Assembly (NCBI GenBank): GCA_027946365.1 | Contig: JAPEUQ010000005.1 | Coordinates: forward strand, 558,001-622,000 | DNA length: 64,000 nucleotides | Direction: 5' to 3' | Source: Kalmusia sp. IMI 367209 | Taxonomy: Eukaryota; Ascomycota; Dothideomycetes; Pleosporales; Didymosphaeriaceae | In this document: piece by piece, positions 11,218 through 22,203 of the stretch | Position numbering within the stretch: position 1 is the first letter of the stretch | Layout: every line of letters starts with the position of its first letter | Translations under genes and position numbers: made by a program | Notes under the pieces: model-generated | What the model saw: the letters and a program-made list of their open reading frames with translations, nothing else | What the model was told of the DNA's origin: nothing | Database searches by the model: none

Positions 11218-11600
11218 GTTTGGACTGCGGGTGAGTTCCGTTCCAAATACACCCTCGACGGTTATAATGTGGAAGACTTCTTGTCTTCAAACGTTCTTGA
11301 CTTCTGAATAGAGACAAGAGCCCAAAATTGCAAAGATTTGATATTATGGCACGGTCATTTCATAGATAATTAGCATTCGCTTGTGGCACTTGACCTTGCA
11401 TTATCATGAGGACATGAATGACATTTGCCCTATCGCCGGACCCTATATCGCAGCAGGTATCAGGCCCACTGACCCAGAAAAGATGAATGTGATGCCATCA
11501 TCCCATCCGTATCCTTGTTCCCGCCATAAGGAAGTATCGAAAACTCCACACCAGTCCATGTCATCTTCCACAACGACCCCACCGTAACTTGCCAGCCACC
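11218..11600. other. Convergent intergenic region
   Basis: Lies between the 3' ends of the + strand gene ending at 11217 and the - strand eL24 gene. No gene is seen; it presumably holds two polyadenylation regions. Confidence 0.5.
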
Positions 11601-12442
11601 TTAGCGAGTCCTTGCCTGCACCTTGGGTGCGGCACCCTTGGCACCCTGCTTCGAGACCTTCGTTACGTTGCCTCGTGCGCCGGCGGCGGCGGACTTGGCC
11701 TTCTCAGCCTTCTTCTTTGACTCGGCGGCGGCCTTCTTCTCCTTGCCCTCCTTGATGGCAGCGGCACGGGCGGCGGAACGGGCCTCGGGGCGCTGGGAGC
11801 GACGCTCCTTGATCACGTCGAGGGAGGCACCGACAATGGCACGCTGGTGCTTGACAGTGCGGCGGGTACGCTTCTTAGCGATTTCCTGTTGACGGGGCGG
11901 TTAGTGATGCCCTCTGGTGAGATTGTGAATTGGTAATATGGTAGAGGCGAAGAATGTCAAGGCGTGTGCTGTCCTGATGTTCGAACATTATACGCAGCGC
12001 AAATAGGAAACTGCTCATGTCATGCAGCGGTTCGCTCCCAACCTTGACGTTCATCGCTCCTCCCGTGTGACAATGGTGCAATTGCAGTTGCGCAAGACTA
12101 ACCTCAGAGATACCCTTCTTGTGTTGCCTTCGGTACAGGGTCGTCCAGGCGATCCGACGGGGGTTCTTGCGCTGGAGGAACAAGCTCTCGGTCTTGCCAT
12201 TTTGGAACCGGAAGATCTTGCTATCGCCACGAACATAGAGCTTGCCCTAAACATGCTATCAGCATATGTCCCCATCAATTGTCCGATCCCCGCTGCTTCT
12301 CTACTGTCCCAAGCGCTCAGTGCCGTTGTGGAATTTCGAGAGGGAGTGGTAGCGGGTGTCGCGGTGCGGGGAGAGAGTCGCTGGAACGCACCTTGCCCGG
12401 GTAGATCTTCTGGCCGCTGAAGGTATCGTCGTAGGTACGCAT
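11601..12442 (-). CDS. RPL24: 60S ribosomal protein eL24
   Basis: Structural protein of the large cytosolic ribosomal subunit. Three exons, 12442-12392, 12246-12103 and 11885-11601, all join in phase 0 and encode 159 aa. The N-terminal L24e domain is clear: [26 protein letters not shown], then [11 protein letters not shown] and [10 protein letters not shown]. The Cys residues of the archaeal zinc motif are absent, as in yeast. The C-terminal half is the usual Lys/Ala-rich basic helix, ending [14 protein letters not shown]. An acceptor (AACAG) 22 nt upstream of the ATG suggests a further intron in the 5' leader, which is common in fungal ribosomal genes. Confidence 0.96.
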
Positions 12443-13595
12443 GTTGGCGGTGTTGACGCAGTACCTGTTGGTTAGTATGGGGGGTTGTCGTGAGAGGCGT
12501 TTGATGATTTTGGGAGACGGCCGCCAGTCGAAACTCGTTGTGCGCGTGCTAGTCCCTAAAAGGACTCGGGCTTAGCAACGCCGCACTGTGGCTCATCCGC
12601 ACTAGTCCGCACAGTAAATGCTGACTAAGTATCAAGTACCTTCACTATCGCAAGACTGAAGCCTTAAAATATTATCAAGACGACCGATTTGGTCGGGCAA
12701 ATAATACTGTGCAATTCGTTGCAGAGGATATACTCATGTGCGTTACGATAGGCAACCATTGGAGCTGTCAACATCTCCTGAGTCTAATGGCAGCCATCGT
12801 CGCCACGATGAAACACAATGTTGAGACATCAAGTTCACAGGTCTTAACTATTCAAGGTTATTATTAACACTGCTCGAAAATGATCTGAATCTTTACAGCA
12901 ATGCCCATATCGTTCACTTTCACACAAGGCAAGCACGACCGAGCCTTTCAGAAAATAATGCTCTCATTACCATTATACATTGCCGCTGCTCCACACCCGC
13001 ACCATTCGCCTCCATCCTCATTAAGATTATATTGTCTCGGTGCAAATGCTAGGATGCAATTCAACGCCATGCTTCATATCTGCCTGATACACACGTATGC
13101 TTCTGATAATGCAGGACAGAATAAACAGAAACGTCTGAAAGTTTTTCCGCACTACGTAAAGAATCGATCGAGATAGAAAATTACACGCTTGAGTAGCCTC
13201 TATCGCATCCCCCATGAAAGAAGCCACAAATGAAAATCGGAAGTGCAACGTGGAAGAAGTGGTTGGCCGGAGTAAGAGTATCGCCGTACGTATTGGTGCG
13301 CAGCACCACAGACCGTATTCAATGCTGATAGCGTAATACAAGTAGGAGACTTCTTTTCTCACCTGTGCGGAAGCTTGAGTAATGCCATCTCAAGAAAGTT
13401 CTTTCTCCAGGCCAGACAGACAAATCTTGTAACCAAGCCGCAGCAAGACACGGAGATCAATATCAAGCATCAAGAGACGAGACAGCGTCTGAAAAGATAC
13501 TAAGCCAGCATACAATCTAATGCATAGTGCACAGACAAGCATGAGAACCGAGTATCCAATCCAGCGTTAGCGAGGAGAGCCAGGTTGTGGAATCC
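12443..13595. other. eL24 promoter and 3' flank of the kinase gene
   Basis: The 5' leader and promoter of eL24 occupy the low-coordinate end, with the acceptor side of a likely leader intron at about 12465. The remainder is AT-richer. A 111-codon frame on the - strand (13027-13362) shows no domain and I do not call it. Confidence 0.5.
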
Positions 13596-16500
13596 TCAGC
13601 TCAAAATCTCACACATAGAAATCTTTTTCTCCTCGTCTCCGATAAGGATATGTTTTTCCCGGCAAATATCCTCAATTACTTCAACTGCCCGGCGGAAACT
13701 GGAGGCGGCGCCGCGAGTTTGAGTGAAGCGTGCAAGGCAAAGATTCGCGCGCTTATTATTCTCCAGAACGACGAAAAGCTCGATCACGAAAGTGACGGGC
13801 TTGAGATTGAGACCTACAAGATCGTTGTGATTAGCTTAGAATGCTCACAGGTACAGAGTCAAGCATTACGCGTGAATATGGAAGGAACCTCTGCCAAGTC
13901 GAGCGAGAACACGTTTCCCTCCAAAACCCAGCCCATGAACAGCAGTTTGGTGTACTTACGATTATTTTTGTCTACGCGAGCGTGTATGACATTGGTGTTT
14001 CGGTCAAACGTAACATCTCGGACACCGTAGCGTTGCCAGTCGCGCAATAAATATACCAGCTCTTGTCGGACCTTTCCACGACGGACTTGGAAGCATAGGA
14101 CTCGGCTCGCTGGCTTGATATGAAGAAATCGTGAGAGCCAGTTCATCTGGAAATCTGGAGGCCCTGAACGTGCTAATGCTTCTCCAGTAGTCTCGGGTGT
14201 GACATCGAAGCTAGAGAGGATAGACGACGTGCTGAAATTGTCTGCATGAACTTCGTTAGCAACTATGCGGCATTCGCTAGTGTGACACCAGACAAAGCCG
14301 TAACGTGTCGAACATACAAGATTTAGACTTACCTCCTAGCTCGATCGGACGTTTGCCTTTGTCATCTTTCGGCTTCTTTCCAAAGAAATTGAAGAAACCC
14401 TTGAGTGTTCCGCCACCCTCGCTCTTACCGATGGTTGTGCCACAAGCGCGCATAGGGAACTCGCTTGTAGTACTACCGTCAGAATGCTTGGTGGAAGGTT
14501 TGGTGGACTCCGGGTTGGGGCTGTTAGCTTTTGGAGGATCGTTCTTGATACGATCATCCAAGCCCTGCCAGGCCTCCGGAATTTGCAGGTAGCTAGGGGT
14601 AGGTTTCGGTTGCATTTCCTGGGGACGATCTCTCTCTTCCGGCGTGCGACGGAACCATGATGATTTCTTTTTCTTGATTGTGGTTTCCTTCTTCTCTGTA
14701 TTATCCGTAATGATGTTAGATGTCGCGCCTTGGTATGTACGCATAGCGAGGGCACTAGGCTCAGCTTGTTGTCGCGAGGGCGCGGACGTGTGACGGACAG
14801 GTCCAGGCCACGGCGTGGTGAGCGGACCATTTTCGCTCTTAGTAGATCTATTAGTTTCACTCTTCTTCCGGATAGTGAGAGGAGCGATTCGAGTTGGTGA
14901 TTGGTCCACAACACGTATTGTCGTGTTGTCGGCCGACACCTGGTGTCCTTGACCGTTATGCCTAGCAGGGTCAGTGAAAGCTCTATAGTGTGACCTATAG
15001 GGCTCAAACCGATCCTCGCTATCAGACTTCACCTCTTCCGGAATTGGATGTAGTGGGAGAGGCTGTTCGGGGGACTTGGCAGGAGCCGAACATGTTCGTT
15101 TTGCAGCATTGGCAGCGGGCACCATGAGACGATCTAGGTGTTCAAGTACTTCGTTGAAATGCTCAGTACTGTCACCACTCTCTTCAAGCCGACGAGCAAT
15201 CTCTGCGCGTGTCTCAGCGAGTTTGCGTTGTAGGAATGTGTTAGGCGTCTCCATGGGTACGGGCGGAAGCGGTCGGTTCTGTAATAGCGCTTTGTTATCT
15301 GGCGTTCCTGGCCCAGTCGCACCCGAGTCTCGATTCGAGAAAGAAGTCGGCGGGGTCTCAAAGCCGGAAACTTCCTTACGCGGATCTGTGGTCGAGGTGC
15401 GAATACTGGAACCAATCGATGATCGATTGAATGCCTCCTCCATGACCTTCTCCAGCTCTGTACTGACCTTTCGAGCTTCACTCTGGATGTACTTGCTAGG
15501 GCTATCTGGCTTGCGTACTCGCAACCGTGGTACTACAGGGGCCTGCTACCACTTTCGGAAGTGGTCGCACCGAGGGAGAATCACCTACAGTACTGGGCCT
15601 AGGTGACAATAGGGATGATCCGATTGAATCTCGACCGTGAGGAGCATACCTACGTTGATCGGGGGTATGATGTATAGCAGCAGTCTCTGTCGTACTCATA
15701 GTAGCCACCGAGGATCGCCTTAGGTGAGAAAAGCTTACTCCTCGCTTGCTGGAACTGCCTGGTCGAACAATGACGGGTGGGCTGCTTGGCAAGTAAGAGC
15801 TCGCTAAGGAAGAGCGAGATATAGAGCTACGTCGGACGTATGCAGACCGCTGCGAAGGTGTACTACGCTTCGAAGAAGAGCGCGTCAATACCGAACCACG
15901 CTTAGAGTTGGTAAGAGCTTGAACCCGTAATGAGCTTCCTGTACGATGACCCAAGGCTGTAGCTGGTCGCATCTTTCGGCTACTCGAACTAGGTCCCCGA
16001 TGCACCGTTATGTTTTGATGGAGATCCTGCTTAGGCAGAGCAGGCTCTTTCGACGCCCTAAATGGATCGTAACTGATCTCTGATGAAGGCGGTTCGTAAA
16101 AGCTGTGTTTGGAGTATAGATGCTCGTCATTCAGGATTGAATACCCCGACTGCGTTCGCCTATGAATCTTCGATGGCAACTGCAGCAGATCCTTCGAAGT
16201 GGGCGAAGCCCGTCCATTGTGATGATGATCGCTGTGCGAGTAACCCACAGAATGATGGGGACTAGGCACATAATTTTCGAGCTGCTCATTTTGATACTTC
16301 TGGAGAGCAGCATAGAAGTACTTTTCATGGTTCCCGAACACTACACACGATTAGAATACTCCTCAAAGATAGGAGAAAAACATGACCTACTCTTTGCTGA
16401 GAAGACGCTGGATTAAAACCTCCTCCTTCTCACTGTGCCAAAGGGTTCGCATATAGCGAAGTATCTCACGGTCAATAGTGGTTCGAGTCAAAGGTGTCCA

Positions 16501-17822
16501 CTCAACGGGTGCATGTGGGCGGATCCACATCTTGAACTGTTCCTCGGTGCGCCGGAATTCCAATTCTTTGTCATATTTTCGCATGAACGGGTGGTCCCAA
16601 ATCTTTTGAATAGATATGCGACGCTTGGGATCCGGTACAAGTATAGCCCGAATGAGATCTTGCGCTTCCGGAGAGAGCTCCTCTGGCATAATGTAATCGG
16701 CACGTGTGATGGCCTTGAAGAGAGGCTTGAGATTGTCTGGGTCCCCGTCATAATTGAAGGGCGGCGTGCCTGTCAGCAGAACGAAGAGTATCACACCACA
16801 GCTCCAGACGTCCGCTTTGCCCCCATCGTAGGACTGCGTTTTGATCACTTCAGGCGCAGCGTAATGGGGACTGCCACAGGGGGTCGTCAATTTCTTCCCA
16901 TGGGGCTGAAGCGCGGCCATGCCGAAGTCTACTAGCTTAATCGTCATGTTCTCCCTGTCTAACAGGATGTTCTCTGGCTTGAGGTCGCGATGGAAGATGT
17001 TGAGTCGATGGCAGTACCACAAAGCTGCGATAATCTGTCGAAAGATATGCACCACTTGGAGCTCGGGGATCCCGCCATTCTCACCAATGTAGCTGAAAAG
17101 CTCGCCTCCTTCAATGTATTCCATAATAAGATAACTGCTAATTGTAAGCAACGGGCTCAAAGCGTAAGGGAAAGGATAACTGACAGCTCATTCCGGTTTT
17201 CCCAGATATCGTACAAGCGCACGATGTAGGGGTGATCAAGAAGCTTCATGATGCAGATCTCGCGCTCCAACCCGAAAGGGATGATCTTGCCACCAGCAAA
17301 CAATGTTGGGTCATACTGCGCGCTCTCCACAAGATTGGCTAAACTCAATGCCCGTACCTTCTCTGCTGTACTCTTCGAGATGATTTTGGCAGCCCCGTAT
17401 TGTCCAGTACCGCTATGCCGCACAATGCGCACGCGAGAACACCCTCCCTTGCCGATCGTCCTTCCCAGCTGCCACGGTCCAATGTGCGTCTTGCGACGAC
17501 CACCAGTCGAAGCGTTGGTACTAGCATTAGATACTTCTGAGTCGCGCTTGGGATTGCGAGGCCGGCTTTGGTCGATCACGGCAGAGATCCGCTTGTGTTG
17601 AGGCGATGGCTGGGGCTCGTGTCGAATCGCAAGGGTACCATTGGGGACAAGGGACTCATTGTGTGGGAGCGATCCAGGCGGGGCATTTGAGGCGGCGTTC
17701 GGGCTCAGTTTGTCACCTGTACGTCGAGGCGAGCGCAAACGGTGGTCCTCATTGGCGCGAAGGGTGGCGTCCCCGAGCGCGCGACGGCGAGTTGGTGGGC
17801 GCCCGTGAAAGCTATGATCCAT
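13596..17822 (-). CDS. gin4: Gin4/Hsl1/Nim1-type Ser/Thr protein kinase with KA1 domain
   Basis: Septin-associated AMPK-related kinase of the Gin4/Hsl1/Cdr2 group, which links septin assembly and cell size to Wee1. Exons: 17822-17185, 17134-16391, 16340-14333, 14241-13960 and 13813-13596, about 1296 aa. An N-terminal basic region precedes the kinase domain: glycine loop IGKGGCSRV, catalytic HRDLKPEN, LVDFGMAAL, activation segment TPCGSPHYAAPEVI. A long Ser-rich tail follows, with the conserved EARKVSTELEKVMEEAFNRS helix, and a C-terminal KA1 fold (LCFQVRRGKVRQELV...FVIELFVVLENNKR) that binds acidic phospholipid. Two frame problems exist. The intron 16341-16390 has a phase-2 donor and a phase-1 acceptor. 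Inside the third exon the frame shifts by one base at the GGGG run 15538-15541. A 46-nt GT-AG intron there is the alternative explanation. Confidence 0.88.
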
Positions 17823-19717
17823 GTTACGAAGGCAGAAATGCCGTAAACGCAATATGGAACGTCTTCTCAGGCGGTCAAGCTATATAATGGCGGGTTAAAG
17901 TGATAAAGCCAAGATGTACAAATAAGGTGCACCCGGAACAGAGCACCGAGAAGCAAGTAGCAAAGCCGTAGTAGTGTTTGTTGTCGTTGTCGTGGGCGAG
18001 CCGCCGATTAAGCTGTTTCCATAGCCGGGTTGCTGTATGTATGCGGATGACCTGGAGTACGCCGGGACGAAAGCCGTGCTTGCGAGTCGGTGGACGAGCG
18101 CCGGTAAAAGAAGGGCGGCGAGGGTCACCAATTGCCCCGACCAGAACCAAAAAGTTAACAAGTTGCTGTCAATGCATACAAAACTGCTGCGGGAGACGGA
18201 AGTGGGAGACAGGCCGGTGTTGATGCAGGTGGAGGCCCGAGCACGGACACCCAGGGCGGTCGCGTTCGCACAGGCAAACGGCAGCAGGGGAAGGTGCGGC
18301 CTCGTGGTTGGTAGGCAAGAGCGACAATGTCTTAAGAGATGGCAGCTTTCAGGCGCTGCTGCATCGAGGTGTAGTCTCGTTGGGTCTGGTTCGGCATCCG
18401 CAAGAATGTGCCAAGCGGACAAACGATGCATGTGTTTGTTGTGACTCGAGCCACAACCCTGGCATGCGTTGCCGGGTGGACTAAGAATGAACAAGCAGTG
18501 GAGGGACTAAAATTCTTCCTATGTCTCTACCCAGGTAGTTTTTTGCGGTCTAGAAGGCAAACCTGCTGACCTCCCTTCCATCCTGTATCGTTTGGTTTAA
18601 AAGGTGGTGAGTGATAGACACGCACCCCATTAGTCATGATGCACCGACTAGCCATTGCTAGACCTAAAACCTATTGGTAAGGAGATGATGAAGATACTCG
18701 TGCTGTCAAAGATGGCATGCAAGTAGACAAGAGCGAATCGTTTGGCTGCTAGATGAGAGCGCGATGCTTGAGACAGACTCAAGGGAAAGGATATTTATAA
18801 AAAAGAGGTGGAAGAATTCAGACACTCGAGCAATGCGACTCGGGTTCTACCAAAATAAACATACCTCGACAATGTTAGTACTGGGCAGGAGGTGAGAAGG
18901 TTGACGCAGACGTCGGCAGTCGGTCCGACCCAACCTTCCCAGCGAAGTGGAACCCAGCAAGGATTAGGGTCACGAGACCTGCACCCAGCCGTCCGCGTCG
19001 TCTGCCACAAAATAACCTTAAATGCAGCCTCCGACATATCAGGAACGTACTGCAGGCCCGACCACAACATGCAGAGCGCTACGACACACTCAGATTTACG
19101 CGGGAATTGCAATTGAGGACAAACGTTACTAGCGGGTGGTAAAGCATTGATTCATAGCGCGGTATCTCCTATCCCGTGTAGGTTTCCCTTTGGTGTCGTT
19201 CCCTGATGCATTACAGATTGCGCCATCCCTGAGCACCGGATACCGTGGAAAAAGAAACAAGCCATTACACCAAAGACCACCGCCGGCCTCTGACTATTGT
19301 CCCTTTCAGTCGAGCCAATTTCCCAAAATGAACCGAAACCTGAAACCCCGCGCGTCGTGCCCCTGACACACGGATGCATGGAGAACTTCTTCTCGAACGA
19401 AAGCGCAATATCCCAAAAATCAACACCAAGTGCCCACAACCCTAGAAGCTCCGACTAAGAGGTATCTGCTACAGAAGGACCATATAATGAAGAGTACGCG
19501 CCCATACCGTAAACTCCATTCAAGCACGCATGACCCTCATCCCAAGGTTTACATCCAATATCGACAAATCATAAAGGTTCCAGAATTGTTGAACAGCGAA
19601 GGCGATATAGTTCGGTCCAGGTCATCTTGAACTGATATGCAGGCGTAAAAGGTACTTAATACAAGAGGAAGTGAAATAATGGCCGAGAGGTCCAGATCAA
19701 ATGTTGAACACGCTACA
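17823..19717. other. Intergenic: kinase promoter and 3' flank of the C2H2 gene
   Basis: About 1.9 kb. Near the kinase start, the sense strand is rich in C and T with ACAACAACAA tracts, as in fungal leaders. Overlapping open frames on both strands (17895-18494) match no family and I treat them as noise. A TATTTATAAA-like AT-rich element lies at about 18791. Confidence 0.45.
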
Positions 19718-21032
19718 CTATGCGTGGCTCGGTATTGCGGATTTTGTATCGACAGACTCGGATTTGATGTCGGGCGAGTGGCTTTCTCGCTTCGCATCGT
19801 CACCGGCGTTTGCAACCTTACCACAGCCTTTCACAAGGATGTGTCGCTGAAAAACGTCAGATCACAGTATCAGTAGAACGGATGGGCATGCAACATACCT
19901 TGAGTGCATCTTTCCTAGAGAAGCTCTTGTCGCAATGCGTGCAAGGGAAAGGCTTGACCGCCAAATGAATTCTTTTGTGCCTCTTCAAATCATGATTCCG
20001 GTTGAAGCTTTGCGGGCACTGGTCGCATTTGAATGGTCGGTCATTAGCGGGTTGTTGCTGATGTTGGTGCGGTCCGAGGAAATGGGGCATAGCCGCTGCA
20101 TGCCCGCTATTGAATCCTTGCATCATCCCAGGGTGCACGCCACCGACCAAAGCTAGCTGGCCGTTTGGATTGTTTACATTCGTATAGACTGGACTTGGAG
20201 TTGGCACGTAGTTCCCGTACGATCGCTGGTAGGGATGTGGGGAAGGGGCTGGGTTGGATGGTATCGAAGGAATTGCGCCATGCGACACTGCTGGTGACAT
20301 CCTCGGCACGCCTCCGCTGATCGGGCTTTGATGTGTTGGTGACGGCCCCGTCGAATAGGGAAATGAGGCCTGTTGCGGTGTCGTGGCGGGCTGGTAAGAG
20401 TAAGATGGAGTAGGGGGTGGTCGGAAAGGCTCCTGAGCATGGGCAGGCGATTGCTGTGGTGCTGAAGTCGATACCGGCGTTTGTGCATTCATCATATGAT
20501 GAGGCTGCTGTTGTGCAGACATGGTGGGCATATTGGTCGGCACGGACGATGGCGTGAATGGCGGCAGTTGTTGGTTCATTTCGTAAGGTGGCGGATTCAG
20601 CCCTTTGCGCAAAGTAAGTGAGCATTGGTCCCGAAGCTGACGAGCGTTCTGCAGTGAAGCAAACTCACCTCCTCGGGTAGGATTATATTGATTTTGCTGC
20701 CCATAGCCGTAGTGACTCGACTGCTGAGAAGAAGGCGAATAAATGTAGCTCCCGTTCTGGTAGGACATTGCTGTCGAATGGGCACTGCTTGTCGACACTC
20801 CTGATGAAGGACTCAACACCTCCCCGGGGAGGTTATTTGGTGGAGTAAGGAGATTGCCAACGCTAGCAATCGTCGTCGGAGCTTGTGACGACTGTGAAGC
20901 GTTAATAGTATTGAAGGAGGATAACTTGTGCACAGACGGAGGCGGCAGCTCGAAATTACCCAACTGAGCGGCGTGTGGCCTCCTAGTCGCGAAGCTTGGA
21001 GGTACACCCATTGGGGCAGGCCCAGGATGCAT
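19718..21032 (-). CDS. C2H2 zinc-finger transcription factor
   Basis: Nuclear DNA-binding protein, 420 aa from exons 21032-19899 and 19846-19718 (52-nt intron, phase 0). The first 330 residues are low-complexity, rich in Pro, Ser, Gln and His (activation-domain style). Two zinc fingers follow at about residues 336-385: CDQCPQSFNRNHDLKRHKRIH, then CTHCDKSFSRKDALK, with the distal ligands supplied by the last exon (RHILVKGC). The second finger is therefore C2HC and is split by the intron. This fungal pair is not the CrzA, Msn2 or BrlA finger pattern, and I cannot name the regulator. I chose the ATG at 21032 because no ATG occurs on this strand for 1171 bp upstream, although the frame stays open well beyond it. 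A 66-nt GTGAGT...AAAG segment at 20668-20603 may be a further intron; removing it keeps the frame and leaves 398 aa. Confidence 0.85.
20603..20668 (-). other. Candidate 66-nt in-frame intron in the C2H2 gene
   Basis: On the sense strand it starts GTGAGT, contains TGCTCAC and CTTAC as possible branch points, and ends GCAAAG. Its length is a multiple of three and it has no stop, so both spliced and retained forms stay in frame. Splicing would join PTRG to GLNPPPYE. Confidence 0.45.
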
Positions 21033-22203
21033 CGACGTCGGGTGAGCCACTGCAGCAGCCACGTTGGCGGTTGTGTTCCGGGTAGGTCCTGATGACCTAC
21101 CAGCTTCTGAAGAGGGAGGAGTCGATATCGACTGCAGCTGTGACGCTGCAAAAGGCGGCGTAGAGAAGTGCGCGGCCGACCAATAGCGTCCACGTGAGGA
21201 TTGCGAGGAATCCACAGAGGGCAACCGACGGCTCGTAGCCCCGAGGCGTGACGTGAAAGGGTAAGTGCCTGAGTCCGAGAGGGACAAGGTGCTAATGAGA
21301 TTGCAGGTAATGGAGGAGCAACGCTCTTGTAAAAGGTCTCCTGCTCACACAGACGCCGACCGGTCTAGATATTCTATGATGGTGTTCCCCACTAGTATAT
21401 CGCCGCTCCAGATGGCGAATGGTCGCTCCAGGTATGCGAAAGCTGCGATGGGTGGACGGTCCCAGCAACGGTACCTGCGCAGGCTTCTGGAGAATGGTGA
21501 TACCGACGGATGCACGCCTCTCCGGAAGTCTTCTAGAAGTCTCAGTCTCTACGCAGAATCAGTGGTGCTGCTCGTCGCAGGCCGAAGAAGGAGGGCGTAC
21601 AGAGTAGCAAAAGCAAAGACTCGTGGAACACTGTCTCCAACACACTCGGCGCTGGGTAGGGCCCGATTTCCTGGTTGCGCAGACGTAGTGCTACAGGGGC
21701 GGTCGCACAGGCTGTGAGAATGTTGGTTTTCGGTCAAGAGGTTCGACCTGCTGCTATAGCAGTACTGGAGTCGTCGTCCGGCAGATCACCGTAGCCCTCG
21801 GATTGGCTAGTAACTAGTCGGTCTGGCGGCTCGGATTCCACGGCGCTGGGAATGGGGTCGCCTTCCAAACTGAGCAACGGTTACAGACGAGGCCGGTGCT
21901 GGTCGCTATCCACCACCAAGGCGCCGCAAGATCTGGTGTTGCACGTTGACGATGACCGAGTCCGTGTCCTGTGGCCCTCGGGGTAGATTGACGGTGGTTG
22001 TGAGGCGCGCGGGCAGTGGCGATCCCTCCTTGTTAAGCTCAGTCTCTGGGCGCCCTAAGGAGCGATGGCGGAGAGGGCTGGACTGTGCTGGGCCAAAGGC
22101 TTTTGTCGCAGTGAGCGGGTGGAGTCACGTATATGTAGGCAGGCTAAGGCGTCAGGGTTTGTGGTTCGCGTGGCTGTCTAGCGGGCTGGGGCTTTAACAA
22201 GGG
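21033..22203 (-). promoter_or_regulatory. ATG-free 5' leader of the C2H2 gene
   Basis: Reading the + strand base by base, the triplet CAT is absent from 21033 to 22203, so the sense (-) strand has no ATG in any frame for 1171 bp. About 16 are expected by chance, and the opposite strand of the same segment has about 16. This is the pattern of a long 5' leader selected against upstream start codons. It ends at the ATG at 21032, which is in frame with the zinc fingers. The last 260 bases before that ATG are open in the same frame and translate to Ser/Pro-rich sequence, so initiation at a near-cognate codon could extend the protein. One or more introns may lie inside the leader. Confidence 0.6.

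Noticed and set aside
13027..13362. 111-codon - strand frame between eL24 and the kinase
   Set aside because: No ATG-supported domain; AT-rich intergenic context.
17895..18494. 199-codon frame on the - strand upstream of the kinase gene
   Set aside because: It runs through the CT-rich leader/promoter of the kinase, is Thr/Ser/Pro-rich from simple sequence, and is mirrored by a frame on the other strand.
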